The notes: generated by a model from the sequence alone, not told the origin. Positions 19,001 to 29,809 are shown, numbered from the stretch's first letter. The stretch is DNA of 64,000 bases from Methanobrevibacter sp. (GCF_017409525.1 NZ_JAFQSO010000013.1:61326-125325), one strand, 5' to 3'. Numbers and translations: made by a program.

Positions 19001-22000
19001 ATGAATAATAAGAGGTTAATATTGTCATTATTATTAGTCTTTGTTGTTTTATTGAGCTCAAGCGTAGTATTTGCTGAAGATACTGCAAATGCAGACGATG
19101 TGCAACAAGTTAATAATATCGACACTATAGGAAAAACCGTTGTTCAGGATGAGCAACTATCTTCACAACATACCGTTAAATCTGGATCAACAGGTGCAGA
19201 CATCCAGGCTACACTTAACAGTATGAAGGACGGAGACGTTTTAAATCTTGAAAATGGAACTTATACTGACGTATGTATCTATGTTAACAAAAGCATCACT
19301 ATCAACGGTAATGGTGCAACATTAATTGGATTTGACAATCCTTCAAAAGATACTACACCTAGTATAATCACAAACACTACAGCAGACGGAGGATATGCAA
19401 TAGGCAATTTAGCAACATTATATGTCGTTAAAGCAAATAATGTAACCTTAACCGGTTTAAACATTGTTGCTGGAGCAAACAGTAGTTCCAGTACAGCAGG
19501 ACCTGCATATTCCAATGCACTCGTTTATGTAGAATCATCAAATAATTTAGTTTTAAAAGACAACATTCTTGACGGGTCATCCTGGGGTCTTTACCTAAGA
19601 TTCTCACATGACGCTCAAATTGTTGATAACATAGTTAAAAATCAAGCAGTTACTGGAATCTTAAGTTTCGGATCTGCCAGAGGACAAATTGAAAGAAACA
19701 AAGTCATAAATGCTATTAACCATGGTATTGACGTAAGACACGGAACCGGACCTAACGTGCAAGTTATCAACAACACTGTAATCGGTTCCAAAGAAGGTAT
19801 TTACTTAATGCACTCTCAAGGACACACCGCAAATTACAACACTTTGATTAACTGTACAATCAGTTCCATAAGCTGTTACGGTTCTTCAAACATCAAATTA
19901 TACAACAATACCATGCAAAAATCAAGAATCGGTATTTTACTCGGTGGAGGATACAGCAACATTGATGTAGGTCCAAACACCTACCAATTAAACAACTTGC
20001 CATACCCACCAACATTCGTATACTACATCGCTGAAGGCAAATCTGACTTCCAAAGTGCCACTAACATAATGGGAACCCACAGCGACATTGCTGACTGTCC
20101 TGTTTATGTTGAATACAAAGAAATCCCAACCCCTGCAGCCATTAACATTGATTACAGTATCATCTTAAATGCTACTGGAAAGATATTCAATGTTCCTGCA
20201 GATGCTACTGGTGCAGACATCCAAGCTATTATTGATGGCATGGCTGATGGAGATACCTTAAACTTCGCTGAAAATGCAGTATACAAAGACATTTCAATCT
20301 ACACTGACAAAAACATTAAAATATTCGGTAACAATGCAACCTTAATCGGATACGACAATGTTAACATAGCTAATGTCCCTTCAAAAGTAACTGCATTAAC
20401 CAACGAAAGCGGATACGCTATTTCTGACCGTGCCGTATTATATGTATTGAATAATACTGATGCTGTTGTAGCTGGATTGAATATTGTTGCACAATACCCT
20501 GGATACGAACCACTCGCTACTGTTGCACCTACAAACATAAACTACAAAACTGCGGGAATCCGTACACAAAACAGTAAAAAAATAACAATCACAGATTGTA
20601 CTGTTGACGGTGCTTCATGGGGTATTTACATGGAATACTCCGCAAATGCGGTCGTAACCAACAATAAAATATCTAACCAATACACTACAGGTATCCTAAA
20701 CTTCGGTACTGGAAACAGTATTCTTGCAAACAACACAATTAAAAATGCTGTAAACCACGGTATTGACGTAAGACACGGAACCGGACCTAATGTAACCGTA
20801 TTCAACAACACAATCAGCGGTTCCAAAGAAGGAATCTACTTAATGCATTCCAAAGGCCACACAGTATATGGAAACACCATTACTGATGCTAAAATCAGTG
20901 CTATTACCTGTTATGGATCTGGAAATGAAAAAATATTCAACAACAGCCTTGCAGGAAGCAGAATCGGCATCTTACTCGGCGGAGGATACTACAATGTGAC
21001 CATTGGTGAAAATACATACAGTTTAGACAGCTTACCATTCCCACCTACATTCGTTACCTACCTTGCTAAAGTTGAAACAAAATATGATTCAACTGCAAAA
21101 GCAATAGGCGTTTACAGTGATAAAAATGCTGTTGAAATGGAAGCATCCAACATTGCTCAAATCAATGGCACATTTGACTTTACTGTAACATTAACTGATG
21201 CAAGAGGACCAACAACAAACCAAATCATTGTTGTTTCACTAAATAATGAAACTTACACAGCTAACACCAACAGCGAAGGTATTGCAACAATTCCTATGAC
21301 CTTAGCTGAAGGAAGCTATGTTGCTGAAGTCAATTACAGTGGAACTGACAATTACAAACCGGCAACTACAACTGCAACCATTAACATTGCAACTAACATC
21401 AAAACTCCAGCAAACAACACTGCTGAAGGCATTCAAGCTGCTGTTGATGATGCAGTTGCAGGAGATATTGTTGATTTAAGCATTTATGAAAGTTACGATA
21501 TCGCAAGCACTACTATTAATGTAAATGGTAAAGACAATATTACCATCAGAGGAAACGGTAAAACCACTTTAACAGGTACTGGTAATGGAAACGGATTCAT
21601 ATATGTTGAAAACAGCAAAGCCGTTACTATTGAAGGAATTAGATTCATTGACAACAACCCTAAAAACAACCTTACTTACAATGGTACTGTTGCTGGTTGG
21701 GGTGTACAGTTCAATGGTCAGGATGCTGCCGGCGGCGTAGTCGACAACTGTTACTTCAAAGACTTCAACCAAGCTGTAGTTGTCAAATCATGTAACAACA
21801 TCACTGTTAAAAACAGCGAGTTCTACGGCGGTTACGCAACAAAACTCGTAAACGACCCAACTGTTAACAAAGAACAAGGTTCCAAAGTCATTTCCGTTGG
21901 AGGATCATTCTACACCACAATTGAAAACAATGTATTTGACGGAGTAATGTTGGATGCAATTTCCATCGCACAAGCTAGTGGTGACGCAAAAATCATTGGA

Positions 22001-23359
22001 AACACATTCAAAAACAATGTATATTCCATTTTCTTCGGAGGAGCATCAACCGAGGGTACCTACATTACTGGCAACACATTCATTAACTGTGGTAGTTTCC
22101 AAGAAGGAGACATTTACTGGGACGAATTCCCTGTAATCAGTATTCAAAAAGCAGCTAGTGGAGTTTACATTGACAACAACACTTTCGAAGTAATTAACAA
22201 CAACTGGTTAATCGCTGCTGAACAGGGTAATGCAGCTCACGGATACCCAAGTACCCTTGGAGACATCAACGTGACCAACAACAAAGTCGTTAAATATGAT
22301 GAAAGTGTAAATGCACGTACTGTAACTTTATTGCACATTCTATGCAGAAACGGAGAATTAAACCCATATGCAGAAATTGCCGTAACCGGCAACACCTATG
22401 TTGCTGGAGTAAGACCTTTAATTGTATGGAGTAATGACTGGGGAAGTGAAGACAAATCACCATCCGACATAGTAATTCCTGCAGCTGACCCTGTGCAAAC
22501 CCAAATAGCTATTACTGACGTAGCACAAAACGGAACTGTTACAGCAGTCTTAAAAGACATCAACGGTAAAGGTTTAGCATCCGAAGACGTATCTTACACC
22601 ATTAATGGTGCAAATGCAACAACTGTTAAAACCGATAAAAACGGTGCTATTGCAGTTGTCGGTAATGCAAATGATGAAATCGCCATTAACTTTGCAGCAT
22701 CAGCTAAATTCGCTGCAAGCAGCGCTACAGTCACATTACCAAACACCACTGTTACTAAAACAGAATATGTAAACGTAACAGTTTACGTAGAAGTAACACG
22801 TAACGATACATCAATCATTACAAATGATGTAACTGTTAATGCTCTTGATAAAGGCGAAGTAAAATTAACTTTAGTTAACCTTGCTACTAATGCACCTATT
22901 GCAGATGCACCAGTAACCTTCTACATTGGTGAAAATAGTGGAGTATTATATACTGATGAAAATGGTACTGCTTCATATTCATTTATTCCTGAGGCAGCAG
23001 GTACTTACAACCTTAATTTAGTTTACTTAGGCGATAATGCAACTAAAGCTAGTACTGCCACTTCCATAATTAAAGTTAACAAGTTAGCAACTACTTTGAC
23101 TCATCCTAATTACAACTACAAAGTCAAAGGTACTAAAAAAGTATACATTACTTTAAAAGCTAACAATAAAGTGGTTAAAGGTAAAAAAATAACTTTAACA
23201 ATAAGTGGTAAAACCTACACTGCAACTACTTCCTCAAGTGGTAAAGCTGTATTTACTGTAAAATTAACTAAAAAAGGTACTTACTCATACACTGCTAAAT
23301 TCGCTGGTGACAAAACATATAAAGCAAAAACAGTAACTGGTAAAGTAATTGTTAAATAA
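19001..23359 (+). CDS. Giant adhesin-like beta-helix surface protein with duplicated modules
   Basis: 1452 residues from the ATG at 19001 (GAGGT at 18991). Signal peptide: MNNKRLILSLLLVFVVLLSS, cleavage near VFA. Residues about 60-355 and 400-695 are two copies of one beta-helix module, each with GIDVRHGTGPNV, SKEGIYLMHS and IGILLGGGY segments. An Ig-like linker follows (about 710-800), then a third, different beta-helix (about 815-1160), Big_1/Ig-like domains (about 1165-1350), and a Lys/Thr-rich C-terminal domain with VYITLKANNKVVKGKKITLT. No C-terminal membrane helix, so attachment is probably by the basic C-terminal domains to pseudomurein or other wall polymer. Many NxT/S sites suggest glycosylation. 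Likely adhesion or host/microbe contact. Confidence 0.9.
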   Translation: MNNKRLILSLLLVFVVLLSSSVVFAEDTANADDVQQVNNIDTIGKTVVQDEQLSSQHTVKSGSTGADIQATLNSMKDGDVLNLENGTYTDVCIYVNKSITINGNGATLIGFDNPSKDTTPSIITNTTADGGYAIGNLATLYVVKANNVTLTGLNIVAGANSSSSTAGPAYSNALVYVESSNNLVLKDNILDGSSWGLYLRFSHDAQIVDNIVKNQAVTGILSFGSARGQIERNKVINAINHGIDVRHGTGPNVQVINNTVIGSKEGIYLMHSQGHTANYNTLINCTISSISCYGSSNIKLYNNTMQKSRIGILLGGGYSNIDVGPNTYQLNNLPYPPTFVYYIAEGKSDFQSATNIMGTHSDIADCPVYVEYKEIPTPAAINIDYSIILNATGKIFNVPADATGADIQAIIDGMADGDTLNFAENAVYKDISIYTDKNIKIFGNNATLIGYDNVNIANVPSKVTALTNESGYAISDRAVLYVLNNTDAVVAGLNIVAQYPGYEPLATVAPTNINYKTAGIRTQNSKKITITDCTVDGASWGIYMEYSANAVVTNNKISNQYTTGILNFGTGNSILANNTIKNAVNHGIDVRHGTGPNVTVFNNTISGSKEGIYLMHSKGHTVYGNTITDAKISAITCYGSGNEKIFNNSLAGSRIGILLGGGYYNVTIGENTYSLDSLPFPPTFVTYLAKVETKYDSTAKAIGVYSDKNAVEMEASNIAQINGTFDFTVTLTDARGPTTNQIIVVSLNNETYTANTNSEGIATIPMTLAEGSYVAEVNYSGTDNYKPATTTATINIATNIKTPANNTAEGIQAAVDDAVAGDIVDLSIYESYDIASTTINVNGKDNITIRGNGKTTLTGTGNGNGFIYVENSKAVTIEGIRFIDNNPKNNLTYNGTVAGWGVQFNGQDAAGGVVDNCYFKDFNQAVVVKSCNNITVKNSEFYGGYATKLVNDPTVNKEQGSKVISVGGSFYTTIENNVFDGVMLDAISIAQASGDAKIIGNTFKNNVYSIFFGGASTEGTYITGNTFINCGSFQEGDIYWDEFPVISIQKAASGVYIDNNTFEVINNNWLIAAEQGNAAHGYPSTLGDINVTNNKVVKYDESVNARTVTLLHILCRNGELNPYAEIAVTGNTYVAGVRPLIVWSNDWGSEDKSPSDIVIPAADPVQTQIAITDVAQNGTVTAVLKDINGKGLASEDVSYTINGANATTVKTDKNGAIAVVGNANDEIAINFAASAKFAASSATVTLPNTTVTKTEYVNVTVYVEVTRNDTSIITNDVTVNALDKGEVKLTLVNLATNAPIADAPVTFYIGENSGVLYTDENGTASYSFIPEAAGTYNLNLVYLGDNATKASTATSIIKVNKLATTLTHPNYNYKVKGTKKVYITLKANNKVVKGKKITLTISGKTYTATTSSSGKAVFTVKLTKKGTYSYTAKFAGDKTYKAKTVTGKVIVK

Positions 23360-23363
23360 AGAG

Positions 23364-23400
23364 ATTTAAAAAATCTCTTTTTATTTTCTTTTTTTAAATC
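23364..23400 (+). terminator. Terminator after the giant adhesin
   Basis: AGAGATTT pairs with AAATCTCT and is followed directly by T-rich sequence (TTTTTATTTTCTTTTTTT), only a few bases after the stop codon. A strong terminator by archaeal or bacterial criteria. Confidence 0.7.
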
Positions 23401-23430
23401 AAAATAATCTTAGAAAAAAAGTAGAAGAAA

Positions 23431-23649
23431 TTAATATGAATTTCTCTTATTATATGCAATATATATTATGAATACTCCAACCAAAATCAAGACTATTTGT
23501 GGAAATATTGCAAAAAGTATTGCTGGAATAACACCTAATTCCGCTAAAAGCCATAAAACACCATAAATTACAATTAAAACTCCAAATAAAATTGCAATCT
23601 TATAAGCTAGCTCTCTAAAATCTGGAAACATCAAATTTGGAATTGGCAT
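23431..23649 (-). CDS. Small two-helix membrane protein
   Basis: 72 residues. Two hydrophobic helices (about residues 15-35 and 42-65) separated by a short GV/P loop, with a basic C-terminus YNKRNSY. No family recognised. The start lies 8 bp after rpiA on the same strand, so it is the last gene of the rpiA-UPF0179-egsA operon. A ribosome site (TAGGTGATA) precedes the ATG at 23649. Confidence 0.7.
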   Translation of the reverse strand: MPIPNLMFPDFRELAYKIAILFGVLIVIYGVLWLLAELGVIPAILFAIFPQIVLILVGVFIIYIAYNKRNSY

Positions 23650-23657
23650 ATTATCAC

Positions 23658-24344
23658 CTATAATTCTTTAGTCCCTTCTTCAGTTCCAACAATGACCTTA
23701 TCAACCATCTGTGAGAAAATTCCGTTTTCGACTACCCCCGGAATGGAATTTAAATCAATTTCCAAATGTGACGGGGAATCGATTTTATCAAACTTGGCAT
23801 CAATTACAAAGTTGCCATTGTCAGTTATTACCGGACCGTCCTTTCTTTGGGCCATTCTTATCTCACATTTTGCACCCATGTCCTCAAGAGCTTGTATGAC
23901 CATTCTAGATGCATCAGGAAGCACTTCAACAGGAACTGGGAAATTACCTAATTCATTTACACATTTTGACTCATCAACTATGACAATGAATTCCTCAGCA
24001 GCATAATCCACAATCTTTTCCTTTGTATGGGCCGCTCCGCCACCTTTGATTAAGTTAAATTCCTGATCCACTTCATCAGCGCCATCCACAGACAAGTCAA
24101 TGTCATGCTCTTCCAAAGTAGTAATTGGAATATTCCATTTTTTAGCTATTAACAATGACTGAAATGATGTCGGTATTCCTTTTACGTTAATTCCTTCATC
24201 ACGAATTCTCATGCCTACCTTTTCTATGAAGAAATGGGTTGTTGAACCTGTACCCAGTCCCAAAACCATTCCATCTTCCACATACTCGGCAGCTTTGTAA
24301 CCTGCATTTTTTTTACTAGAATTATTGCTGCTAGCATCTTTCAT
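23658..24344 (-). CDS. rpiA: Ribose-5-phosphate isomerase A
   Basis: 228 residues. Interconverts ribose 5-phosphate and ribulose 5-phosphate; in methanogens this supplies ribose for nucleotides. Signatures include [19 protein letters not shown] near residues 26-44, the catalytic region [20 protein letters not shown] near 85-105 and the [17 protein letters not shown] loop. Length is normal. It abuts UPF0179 upstream with no gap, so the three genes 23658-25826 form an operon. Confidence 0.96.
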   Translation of the reverse strand: MKDASSNNSSKKNAGYKAAEYVEDGMVLGLGTGSTTHFFIEKVGMRIRDEGINVKGIPTSFQSLLIAKKWNIPITTLEEHDIDLSVDGADEVDQEFNLIKGGGAAHTKEKIVDYAAEEFIVIVDESKCVNELGNFPVPVEVLPDASRMVIQALEDMGAKCEIRMAQRKDGPVITDNGNFVIDAKFDKIDSPSHLEIDLNSIPGVVENGIFSQMVDKVIVGTEEGTKEL

Positions 24345-24782
24345 TTATATCACAAACCCCAAAGTAAGTTTATTAAGTTTATAACCTTTCTTGCATTCAT
24401 CCCTATGTTTTCCAATGTTTTTCAATACAATGCATTTGTCATTTTCCTGTAAACCTTCCGGGAAACATAAATCATGGAACTCGCAAGTTTCATCGCAATC
24501 CGGAGCATTGAATGTGAATGTTGAGCCTTCAAATATGTTTTTTGAAGTGGTCAGCAAATCAATTTGGGCCCTGTCAACTTCAACAGGAACGACAGCTTCT
24601 CCCGCATGAATCGGACACTTTTGCTCATTATCCTTGACTTCATTAATCACATATTTTCTATTTTTCTCTAAATTCCCGACACAGGATGATTTAAATCTGC
24701 AGTCTTCACATGCTTCAGCAGGACCTAAAAAAACAAATTCCTGACCTTCCTTTGCCAAATCTTTACCAATTAATGTAATCAT
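24345..24782 (-). CDS. UPF0179 cysteine-rich protein
   Basis: 145 residues. A euryarchaeal UPF0179 family protein of unknown function. It has eight or more cysteines in clusters: CEDCRFKSSC near residues 26-35, CPIHAG, CDETCEFHDLC near 95-105 and a late CKKGYKLNKLTLGFVI end. The pattern suggests binding of zinc or an iron-sulfur cluster. Located between glycerol-1-phosphate dehydrogenase and rpiA with no intergenic gaps. Confidence 0.9.
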   Translation of the reverse strand: MITLIGKDLAKEGQEFVFLGPAEACEDCRFKSSCVGNLEKNRKYVINEVKDNEQKCPIHAGEAVVPVEVDRAQIDLLTTSKNIFEGSTFTFNAPDCDETCEFHDLCFPEGLQENDKCIVLKNIGKHRDECKKGYKLNKLTLGFVI

Positions 24783-25826
24783 CTAAATCACCTCTGTTTT
24801 ATGTGCTAACTCATAGGCCGCATCTCGACAAATTCCATTATCTCCTAAAATTGTGTATCTTTCAGGCCTGATTTCATGAGCCATCATCAGCGCTTCAATA
24901 ACATCATCTTCAGCCACTCCAATTTCAGCTGCAGTGGTTGGAGCCTGTACTGCTTTTAGGGCATCCCTAATAGCTTTCCAGTCCCCTCCATGAAGATACA
25001 TCATCATTATTGTTCCAATACCGCATTGCTCCCCATGTAGTGCTGGTTTTTCTAAAATTTTATCCAATGCATGTGAGAACAGGTGTTCGGAACCGCTGGC
25101 AGGCCTTGATGAACCTGCAATGCTTATGGCCATTCCCCCACTGAATAGCGATTTCATAACTATGCGGGCGCTAGGCTCAAGGTTAGGTTTGATATTCGCT
25201 ATATTATCAGTAATCAAATGAGCAGACATTATGGACAATGCTGCTGCCGATTCGCTGAATGATTCATTTTTTAATCTGTGCGCTAACTCCCAATCCTTGA
25301 TTGCTGTGAAGTTAGCTATCAAATCAGCACAACCCGCAGCCAATAGCCTAAATGGAGATTGTGCAAGGATTTCAGAATCGGCAATGACTGCAATCGGTGA
25401 GTGTGCAGTGGCAGATATGGAAGTATTAGGATTCTTAATTGATGCCATAGGAGATACAATTCCATCATGTGAAGCGGTTGTTGGCATAGACACAAAATAT
25501 ACGCCCTGATTAAATGAAGATAATTTAGCTACATCAATAACTTTCCCTCCGCCAATACCTAAAACAGTAGTGTCCGGCGTAATTAATTCTTCAACCTCAG
25601 ATATTGATTCTTCAGATGCTTTGTCAACTTTAATTACATCATAGTCAATATCATTGCTTTCCAAACTTTCAATTGCAGGAACTGCACCTACATCATATGT
25701 ATGTGAACCTGTAACAATTAAAATCTTTTTATCTAAATGCAGAGATTTACAAATTTCACCGGTGTCCTTGATAATACCCGGATCGATGTAAACTTCACGA
25801 GGCATTTGTATTTTCCTATTACTCAT
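24783..25826 (-). CDS. egsA: sn-Glycerol-1-phosphate dehydrogenase (NAD(P)+)
   Basis: 347 residues. Reduces dihydroxyacetone phosphate to sn-glycerol 1-phosphate, the backbone with the stereochemistry specific to archaeal ether lipids. Iron/alcohol dehydrogenase-like fold: nucleotide-binding VLGIGGGKVIDVAKLSS near residues 88-104, TTASHDGIVSPMAS near 115-130, and metal-binding histidines in GSEHLFSHALD and PALHGEQCGIG. Length and motifs are standard. First gene of the leftward operon with UPF0179 and rpiA, divergent from proS. Confidence 0.96.
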   Translation of the reverse strand: MSNRKIQMPREVYIDPGIIKDTGEICKSLHLDKKILIVTGSHTYDVGAVPAIESLESNDIDYDVIKVDKASEESISEVEELITPDTTVLGIGGGKVIDVAKLSSFNQGVYFVSMPTTASHDGIVSPMASIKNPNTSISATAHSPIAVIADSEILAQSPFRLLAAGCADLIANFTAIKDWELAHRLKNESFSESAAALSIMSAHLITDNIANIKPNLEPSARIVMKSLFSGGMAISIAGSSRPASGSEHLFSHALDKILEKPALHGEQCGIGTIMMMYLHGGDWKAIRDALKAVQAPTTAAEIGVAEDDVIEALMMAHEIRPERYTILGDNGICRDAAYELAHKTEVI

Positions 25827-25951
25827 AATATCTCCTAAATTAAATTATACATTAATATATATGTATAAAATAATTATAAATAACTTTCTTTGAATATATT
25901 TAATACTTATTAAAAACAGATATTTTAACATTATAAAATTAATTAGGTGAT

Positions 25952-27355
25952 ATGGTGGAAAATTTTGATGAATGGTTTCATGATATTTTAGAAAATGCGA
26001 ATATTACTGATTCAAGATACCCTATTAAGGGAATGGCAGTATGGATGCCATACGGTTTTCAAATAAGAAAACACTCAATGAACATTATAAAAGAATTATT
26101 GGATAAAGATCATGAAGAAGTTTTATTCCCAATGCTTGTTCCAGAAACTGAGCTTGCAAAAGAAGGAATCCATGTGAAAGGATTTGAAGATGAAGTGTAC
26201 TGGGTTACAAAAGGCGGGCAGACTGAATTAAATGAGAAATTAGCTTTAAGGCCAACCAGTGAAACTGCAATTTATCCGATGTATGCTTTATGGATTAGAA
26301 CCCACATCGACCTTCCCATCAAATACTATCAAATCGTGAATACATTCAGATATGAAACTAAACACACCAGACCATTAATAAGAGTGCGAGAAATCACAAC
26401 ATTTAAAGAAGCGCATACTGCTCATGCAACTAAAGAGGAGTCTGACGAACAGATTCAAGAATTCATTGCAATCTATAAAGAATTTTTTGATGATTTGGGA
26501 ATCCCATACCTGATATCCAAAAGGCCGGAATGGGACAAGTTCCCAGGAGCAGACTACACCATGGCATTTGATGTCATCATGCCTAACGGCAAAACGTTGC
26601 AGATTGGTACAATCCACAATCTAGGCCAAACATTCGCAAAGACATTCGACATTACCTTTGAAGATAAGGACGGTGAACACAAACTAGTTTATCAAACATG
26701 TGCTGGAGTATCCGACAGGGTAATAGCTTCCGTGATTGGAGTTCATGGAGATGAAAAGGGTTTACGCTTACCGCCAAAAGTATCACCAAACCAAGTCACA
26801 ATAATTCCAATCTTGTTTAAAAAAGGAAAAGAAGAAGTTTTAGGCAAATGTGCAGAAATCAAAGAACAGTTAGAAGCTGCAGGCCTTAGGGTCAATATTG
26901 ATGATAGGGACATTAGGCCTGGTAAGAAATTCAATGATTGGGAGTTAAAAGGAACTCCGTTAAAGCTTGAACTTGGACCTAGAGACTTGGAAAACAACAT
27001 TACAATTGCAATGAGAAGAGATGAAGGGGAAAAAATCGAACTTGCCCTTGATGACACACTAGCCGAAAATGTTATTGAGCTGTTAAACAGATTAGGAGAG
27101 AACTTATCTTCAATTGCATGGGATTTCCAAAAGCAACATGTCAAGTTCACAGAGAACATGGATGAAATTCCAGAGCTTGTTGAAGCTGGAAACGTCGTCA
27201 AGTTCTACTGGTGCGGTGACGAAGAAATCGGAAAAGAGATTGAAGAGCAAACAGGCTATGACATTTTAGGCATTCAGGAAGAGGTATCCGAAGGCAAATG
27301 CATAGCAAGCGACAACGATGCCAACTACATTGCTTTAATAGCTAAAACTTATTAG
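25952..27355 (+). CDS. proS: Prolyl-tRNA synthetase (archaeal/eukaryal type)
   Basis: 467 residues. Class II synthetase charging tRNA-Pro. Motif 2 region [19 protein letters not shown] near residues 108-126 and [20 protein letters not shown] near 138-157. C-terminal anticodon-binding and zinc-type domain ([20 protein letters not shown]; late [20 protein letters not shown]) places it in the short archaeal type without the bacterial editing insertion. Followed after 7 bp by cofC, suggesting cotranscription. Confidence 0.97.
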   Translation: MVENFDEWFHDILENANITDSRYPIKGMAVWMPYGFQIRKHSMNIIKELLDKDHEEVLFPMLVPETELAKEGIHVKGFEDEVYWVTKGGQTELNEKLALRPTSETAIYPMYALWIRTHIDLPIKYYQIVNTFRYETKHTRPLIRVREITTFKEAHTAHATKEESDEQIQEFIAIYKEFFDDLGIPYLISKRPEWDKFPGADYTMAFDVIMPNGKTLQIGTIHNLGQTFAKTFDITFEDKDGEHKLVYQTCAGVSDRVIASVIGVHGDEKGLRLPPKVSPNQVTIIPILFKKGKEEVLGKCAEIKEQLEAAGLRVNIDDRDIRPGKKFNDWELKGTPLKLELGPRDLENNITIAMRRDEGEKIELALDDTLAENVIELLNRLGENLSSIAWDFQKQHVKFTENMDEIPELVEAGNVVKFYWCGDEEIGKEIEEQTGYDILGIQEEVSEGKCIASDNDANYIALIAKTY

Positions 27356-27362
27356 TGATATT

Positions 27363-28037
27363 ATGGATGATATTTACGCTATAATTCCAGTTACAAAATT
27401 TAAAAATGCTAAAACTAGATTGTCCCCATTTCTTACAGAAGACGAACGGGAAAAACTCCTGAAAGTCATGCTTAAGGATGTAACCGATACCTTAAAGAAA
27501 CATGTGGACAAAATCTTCATCATCAGCAGGGACGAAGAGGTATTGAGTTATGCGGAAAGCTTAAACTTAAATACCATACTTGAAGATGAAAAATCCAACT
27601 TAAATAAGGCTCTAAAACAGGCCATGAAATTCTGCAAGGGAAAAGCAAGGAAAATCATCATTGTTCCATCTGATGTTCCGCTGATTGGAAAGACTAATAT
27701 CCAAATGTTGATTGACGCATCCAAAAGCCTGGACTTTATTATTGTTCCTGCTAAAGGAGGCGGAACAAACATGATAATAATGAAGCCCATGGCAATACAC
27801 ACAAGATTTGAAGGATTTAGCTATAGGGAGCATGTGAAAGCTGCAGAGAGGAAAAAACTAAATCCACAGGTTCATGATTCATTTTTTATGGCTCTTGATG
27901 TGAATACTGCTGAAGATTTAGGGGAAATAATGATTCATGGCGAAAAAACCCATACCAGAAAATACCTAAAAGAGCTGAAAGTCAATGTAGAACCTCATCG
28001 AGGAAGTGAACGTCTAAAGGTTACACGGGCTGATTAG
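27363..28037 (+). CDS. cofC: 2-Phospho-L-lactate guanylyltransferase (F420 biosynthesis)
   Basis: 224 residues. Forms the dinucleotide phospholactate intermediate of coenzyme F420, the hydride carrier of methanogens. Nucleotidyltransferase fold with IIPVTKFKNAKTRLSPFLTE near residues 6-25, IIIVPSDVPLIG near 97-108 and PAKGGGTNMIIMKP near 128-141. The stop codon directly abuts the start of thiD, so translation is coupled. Its presence marks the organism as an F420 producer. Confidence 0.93.
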   Translation: MDDIYAIIPVTKFKNAKTRLSPFLTEDEREKLLKVMLKDVTDTLKKHVDKIFIISRDEEVLSYAESLNLNTILEDEKSNLNKALKQAMKFCKGKARKIIIVPSDVPLIGKTNIQMLIDASKSLDFIIVPAKGGGTNMIIMKPMAIHTRFEGFSYREHVKAAERKKLNPQVHDSFFMALDVNTAEDLGEIMIHGEKTHTRKYLKELKVNVEPHRGSERLKVTRAD

Positions 28038-28772
28038 ATGATTGTAATGTCCATTGCAGGCGTTGACCCTTCAGGCGGTGCGGGAGTTTTTGCAGATTTG
28101 AAAACATTCCAGGCCATTGGCGCTTACGGAACTGGAGTAGTTACAGCCCTTACCGCACAAAACCCCTACAAATTCTTTTCAACACAACCCGTTTCCCCAA
28201 AATACATAGAAGAGCAGATTGATTCTGTAATGGATTCTTATGAAGTTGAATTTATTAAGACGGGAATGCTATATTCGCCAGAAATTATCAAATTAGTTTC
28301 AAAAAAGGTAAAACAATACAATCTTAAAGCGGTTGTCGACCCTGTCATGGTTGCAACTTCCGGCGGAAACTTAACCCAACAGGATTTGGCAGAAGCTTTA
28401 AATAAATATCTGCTTCCAGAATGCATTTTAACAACACCCAACATTACCGAAGCAGAAAAACTTACCGGTTTGGATATTAAAACAAAAGAGGATGCAATTA
28501 AAGCATGTGAAAAAATTAAATGCAACAGCATCATTACAGGTGGCCATCTGGATGGAATAAACACCATTAACATTGACGGTGAAATTACAATAAGGAAACA
28601 TGAACTAATCAAAACAGACAATTTACATGGTACCGGTTGCAATCTATCTTCCGCTATTGTGGCATATCTTGCAAAGGGAAACAATTTAGAAAATTCAATA
28701 TTGAAATCACTTGATTATGTTTATGAAAGCATCGAAAATGGAAATTATGGAACACTAATAGCCAAACTATAA
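28038..28772 (+). CDS. thiD: Hydroxymethylpyrimidine/phosphomethylpyrimidine kinase
   Basis: 244 residues. Phosphorylates HMP and HMP-P in thiamine biosynthesis. Ribokinase-like fold: N-terminal IAGVDPSGGAGVFADLKTFQ, mid VVDPVMVATSGGNL, and anion-hole/catalytic DNLHGTGCNLSSAIVAYL near residues 200-217. The C-terminal ThiN-like extension found in some archaeal relatives is absent. Third gene of the proS-cofC-thiD run. Confidence 0.95.
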   Translation: MIVMSIAGVDPSGGAGVFADLKTFQAIGAYGTGVVTALTAQNPYKFFSTQPVSPKYIEEQIDSVMDSYEVEFIKTGMLYSPEIIKLVSKKVKQYNLKAVVDPVMVATSGGNLTQQDLAEALNKYLLPECILTTPNITEAEKLTGLDIKTKEDAIKACEKIKCNSIITGGHLDGINTINIDGEITIRKHELIKTDNLHGTGCNLSSAIVAYLAKGNNLENSILKSLDYVYESIENGNYGTLIAKL

Positions 28773-28876
28773 TTATTTTAAATCCCTGATTTTACACTAA
28801 AAACCCCCATATGCAATTTATTAAAGATATAAATAAATACTATAAAAAATGAAATATTGATAAAAAAGGTGAAACA

Positions 28877-29809
28877 TTGAATATCCATAAAAAATTTTTC
28901 TCAAGAATAGGATTCAGTTATTTGATATTCGGATTATTCATATTACTGGTTACAGTCGTTGTAATGAACTCTGCGGGATCGATAAACTCCAACCTGCTTA
29001 ACAATATTAATTTCACGACAATATTATCTGCAATTTGTAACTATGTATTGCCGTTTCCAGCCCTGTACTTTCTGCTGAAAAAAATTGACACCCGACCAAT
29101 AGAAAAGAAAAATCTAAGCATTGCAACATTCCTAAAATACATTGCAATTACATTAACATTGATGTGGATAGGCAACATTATCGGATTGATTGTAACCGCA
29201 GAAATTGGTTTTGTATTGCAGACAGATGTTTCAAATCCTGTCGAAAATCTAATTACCAATTCAGATATCTGGATGAACCTACTCTTAATAAGCATTATTG
29301 CACCTATCTTTGAAGAGATATTCTTTAGAAAACTTCTGATTGACAGAACCATAAAATATGGGGCAAAAATTTCAATATTACTGTCAGCAATACTATTCGG
29401 TTTTTTCCATGGAAACCTAAACCAGTTCTTTTATACATTCTTAATGGGCGGATTTTTCGCTTATGTCTATATTAAAACAGGTAAAGTAATCTATACTATA
29501 GGACTGCACATTGCAGTTAACCTACTTGGGTCTGTAATCAGTGTGCTTGTAGTGGCAAGCGCAGAAAATCTAATTGCCGGAACCTACGCCCCATTAGATA
29601 TGGCCATCATACTGGCTTATTTGATATTTCTCATCACAGCAATGATTATTGGAATAGTGAGCCTCTACAAATTCAAAAAATCAAAATTAGATGAAACAAA
29701 AACAGAAATTCCTTTGGAAAATCCTTTAAAGACCGCGATTTTAAACCCGGGAATGATTTTTTTCATGCTGTTTTTCGCTTTCCAAATGGCATGCCAAATA
29801 ATAGCTTGA
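28877..29809 (+). CDS. CPBP-family intramembrane (CAAX-type) metalloprotease
   Basis: 310 residues starting at TTG 28877, with AAGGTGAAA just before it. About eight membrane segments. Catalytic motifs of the Abi/CPBP family are present: IAPIFEEIFFRKLLIDR near residues 140-156 (EExxxR), FGFFHGNLNQFFY near 173-185 (HxxxN-like), and GLHIAVNLLGS near 214-224. These enzymes cleave prenylated or signal-like peptides in membranes, or modify bacteriocin immunity; substrate here unknown. Stands as its own unit. Confidence 0.9.
   Translation: MNIHKKFFSRIGFSYLIFGLFILLVTVVVMNSAGSINSNLLNNINFTTILSAICNYVLPFPALYFLLKKIDTRPIEKKNLSIATFLKYIAITLTLMWIGNIIGLIVTAEIGFVLQTDVSNPVENLITNSDIWMNLLLISIIAPIFEEIFFRKLLIDRTIKYGAKISILLSAILFGFFHGNLNQFFYTFLMGGFFAYVYIKTGKVIYTIGLHIAVNLLGSVISVLVVASAENLIAGTYAPLDMAIILAYLIFLITAMIIGIVSLYKFKKSKLDETKTEIPLENPLKTAILNPGMIFFMLFFAFQMACQIIA

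Noticed and set aside
19170..21100. Repeats in the adhesin as a CRISPR or tandem array
   Set aside because: Units are about 1 kb, in frame and protein-coding. No direct-repeat/spacer pattern anywhere in the window.
19279..22136. Several 60-79 residue ORFs antisense to the giant adhesin or in its other frames
   Set aside because: Shadows of the repetitive Asn/Thr codons; no ribosome sites.
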